Positions 63,095-64,000 of a stretch of 64,000 bases of DNA are shown in pieces (the stretch's first letter is position 1; every line of letters starts with the position of its first letter). The stretch is taken from the NCBI RefSeq assembly GCF_016025255.1, contig NZ_CP065592.1, positions 911,122 to 975,121 of the forward strand, in the 5' to 3' direction. The DNA is from Sphingosinicella flava (lineage in GTDB: Bacteria; Pseudomonadota; Alphaproteobacteria; Sphingomonadales; Sphingomonadaceae). The notes below the pieces were generated by a model, which searched no databases, was not told the origin of the DNA, and worked only from the letters and a program-made list of their open reading frames with translations. The translations under genes were made by a program, and so were the position numbers.

Positions 63095-63991
63095 TTACGG
63101 CCGCTTTGTCGTTACGTCAACGAGCGGGTGGCGGCTGTTCACCAGCTCGACCAGATGGCGGCTGTCGACATGGGTGTAGATTTGCGTCGTCGCGATGTCC
63201 GCGTGGCCGAGCAGCATCTGGAGCGCGCGCAGGTCGGCGCCGCCCTCCAGCAGATGAGTCGCGAAGGCATGGCGCAGGACGTGAGGGCTCACCCGGTCGG
63301 GCGGAATTCCGGCGGCTGCCGCCAGATCCTTGAGAAGCTGGTAAAGGCGCACCCGGCTCAAATGGCTCTTGCCGGATGGAAACAGCCAAAGCGAATCCCG
63401 GGGCACGAAGGCGCTCCATTCCGCAACGGCGGCGCGCGCGCGGTCGGACAAAGGCACCAGCCGTTCCCGTCCGCCCTTGCCCTTGAGGATCAGGAACGGC
63501 TTATCCGGCTGCACGGCGTTGCGCGGCAGCGAGACCAGTTCCGTGGCGCGCAAGCCCGATCCGTAGAGCAGCTCAACGAGCGCGATCATGCGGATCGTGC
63601 CGCTGCTTTCCTCTTCCCGCTTGCGCCGCTCCAGCTCGGCGAACAGGGCGTCGACCGAACGATGATCGAGGATTTTCGGCAAGGGCCGCTCGCTTGCCGG
63701 ACGCGGGAGGGCTGCGGACGGGTCGTCCTTCCGATATCCTTCATCCAGCAGGAACCCGTAGAACCGGCGGAGCGCCGCGGCCTTGCGCGCCACGGTCGCC
63801 CGTTTCAGCGCCATCCATTCTCCGCCGAGTTTCGACACATCGCCGGATGTCGCGACGGCGAGCCGTCCCCCCAGCAATTCCGACGCGCCGTGAAGATCGC
63901 GGGCATAAGCGAGCAACGTATTGCGCGCGGCGCCCGCCTCCGCCGCCAGCATTTCCAGGAAGGCGGCGATCTGCTGGCGATCCTCGCTCAT
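63095..63991 (-). CDS. xerD: Tyrosine recombinase XerD
   Basis: 298 residues. The catalytic residues are all visible: Arg148, Lys172, His237, Arg240, His263 and Tyr272. It resolves chromosome dimers with XerC at dif. The end of the window lies just past its start, so its upstream region is not seen. Confidence 0.95.
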   Translation of the reverse strand: MSEDRQQIAAFLEMLAAEAGAARNTLLAYARDLHGASELLGGRLAVATSGDVSKLGGEWMALKRATVARKAAALRRFYGFLLDEGYRKDDPSAALPRPASERPLPKILDHRSVDALFAELERRKREEESSGTIRMIALVELLYGSGLRATELVSLPRNAVQPDKPFLILKGKGGRERLVPLSDRARAAVAEWSAFVPRDSLWLFPSGKSHLSRVRLYQLLKDLAAAAGIPPDRVSPHVLRHAFATHLLEGGADLRALQMLLGHADIATTQIYTHVDSRHLVELVNSRHPLVDVTTKRP

Positions 63992-64000
63992 CCAATCAGG

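Noticed and set aside
63095-63991. Phage or island integrase
   Set aside because: Length, catalytic residues and the accA neighbour fit the housekeeping XerD; no phage genes are near.

Overview
The window is about 64 kb of GC-rich, densely coded chromosome from an alphaproteobacterium, most likely of the order Sphingomonadales. I infer this from gene order (mutM < > ubiE-ubiB-coaBC-dut, rpsT next to dnaA, mltG-fabF-acpP-fabG-fabD beside rpsF-rpsR-rplI, accA next to xerD), from protein sequence flavour, and from dispersed small palindromic repeats. It is mostly core genome. I see no prophage, insertion sequence, CRISPR array, rRNA operon or plasmid module. One tRNA gene, tRNA-Arg(CCT), is present.

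Layout. 0-1.9 kb: a cut-off FAD oxidoreductase and an alpha/beta hydrolase. 1.9-8.8 kb: a Flp/Tad pilus assembly cluster (cpaA-B-C-D-E, tadB, tadC) that lacks the cpaF/tadA ATPase gene. 8.9-15.6 kb: ppdK, glyS and glyQ; glyS carries in-frame repeat insertions. 15.7-21.0 kb: a TraB/GumN protein, rplY, pth, an outer-membrane barrel, a 2OG-Fe(II) oxygenase and small secreted proteins. 21.2-27.4 kb: ychF, a 5'-nucleotidase-like phosphatase, a MaoC dehydratase, a DUF6624 protein and a diguanylate cyclase with a cut-off EAL domain. 26.9-33.5 kb: smr, mltA, Tim44-like, secB, murJ, trpS and a DUF4136 lipoprotein. 33.6-42.1 kb: dnaA, rpsT, mutM, ubiE, ubiB, coaBC, dut, moeB-like and DsrE-like. 42.1-45.2 kb: strong palindromes, an unrecognised regulator-like protein, an M17 aminopeptidase, a MarR regulator and an orphan SH3 protein. 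45.2-51.8 kb: mltG, fatty-acid synthesis genes and the S6-S18-L9 operon. 51.9-60 kb: folE, a haem-oxygenase-like diiron oxidase paired with an arginine-deiminase-fold hydrolase, an S41 peptidase, tRNA-Arg, a DUF1178 protein, a nitrilase, grxC, comF, a methyltransferase and mutT. 60-64 kb: two Flp-type pilin genes, a secreted M48 protease with LysM, accA and xerD.

Functional themes are surface pili (machinery and pilins about 51 kb apart), envelope assembly and turnover (murJ, mltA, mltG, S41, M48), fatty-acid synthesis (fab genes, accA), translation and replication initiation.

The features most worth a second look are: the family of hairpin repeats, three of which sit in frame inside essential genes (twice in glyS, once in coaBC); the Tad cluster without its motor gene; the oxidase-hydrolase pair at 53.2-55.0 kb; and a possibly SeqA-like protein downstream of two large palindromes at 42.3 kb.
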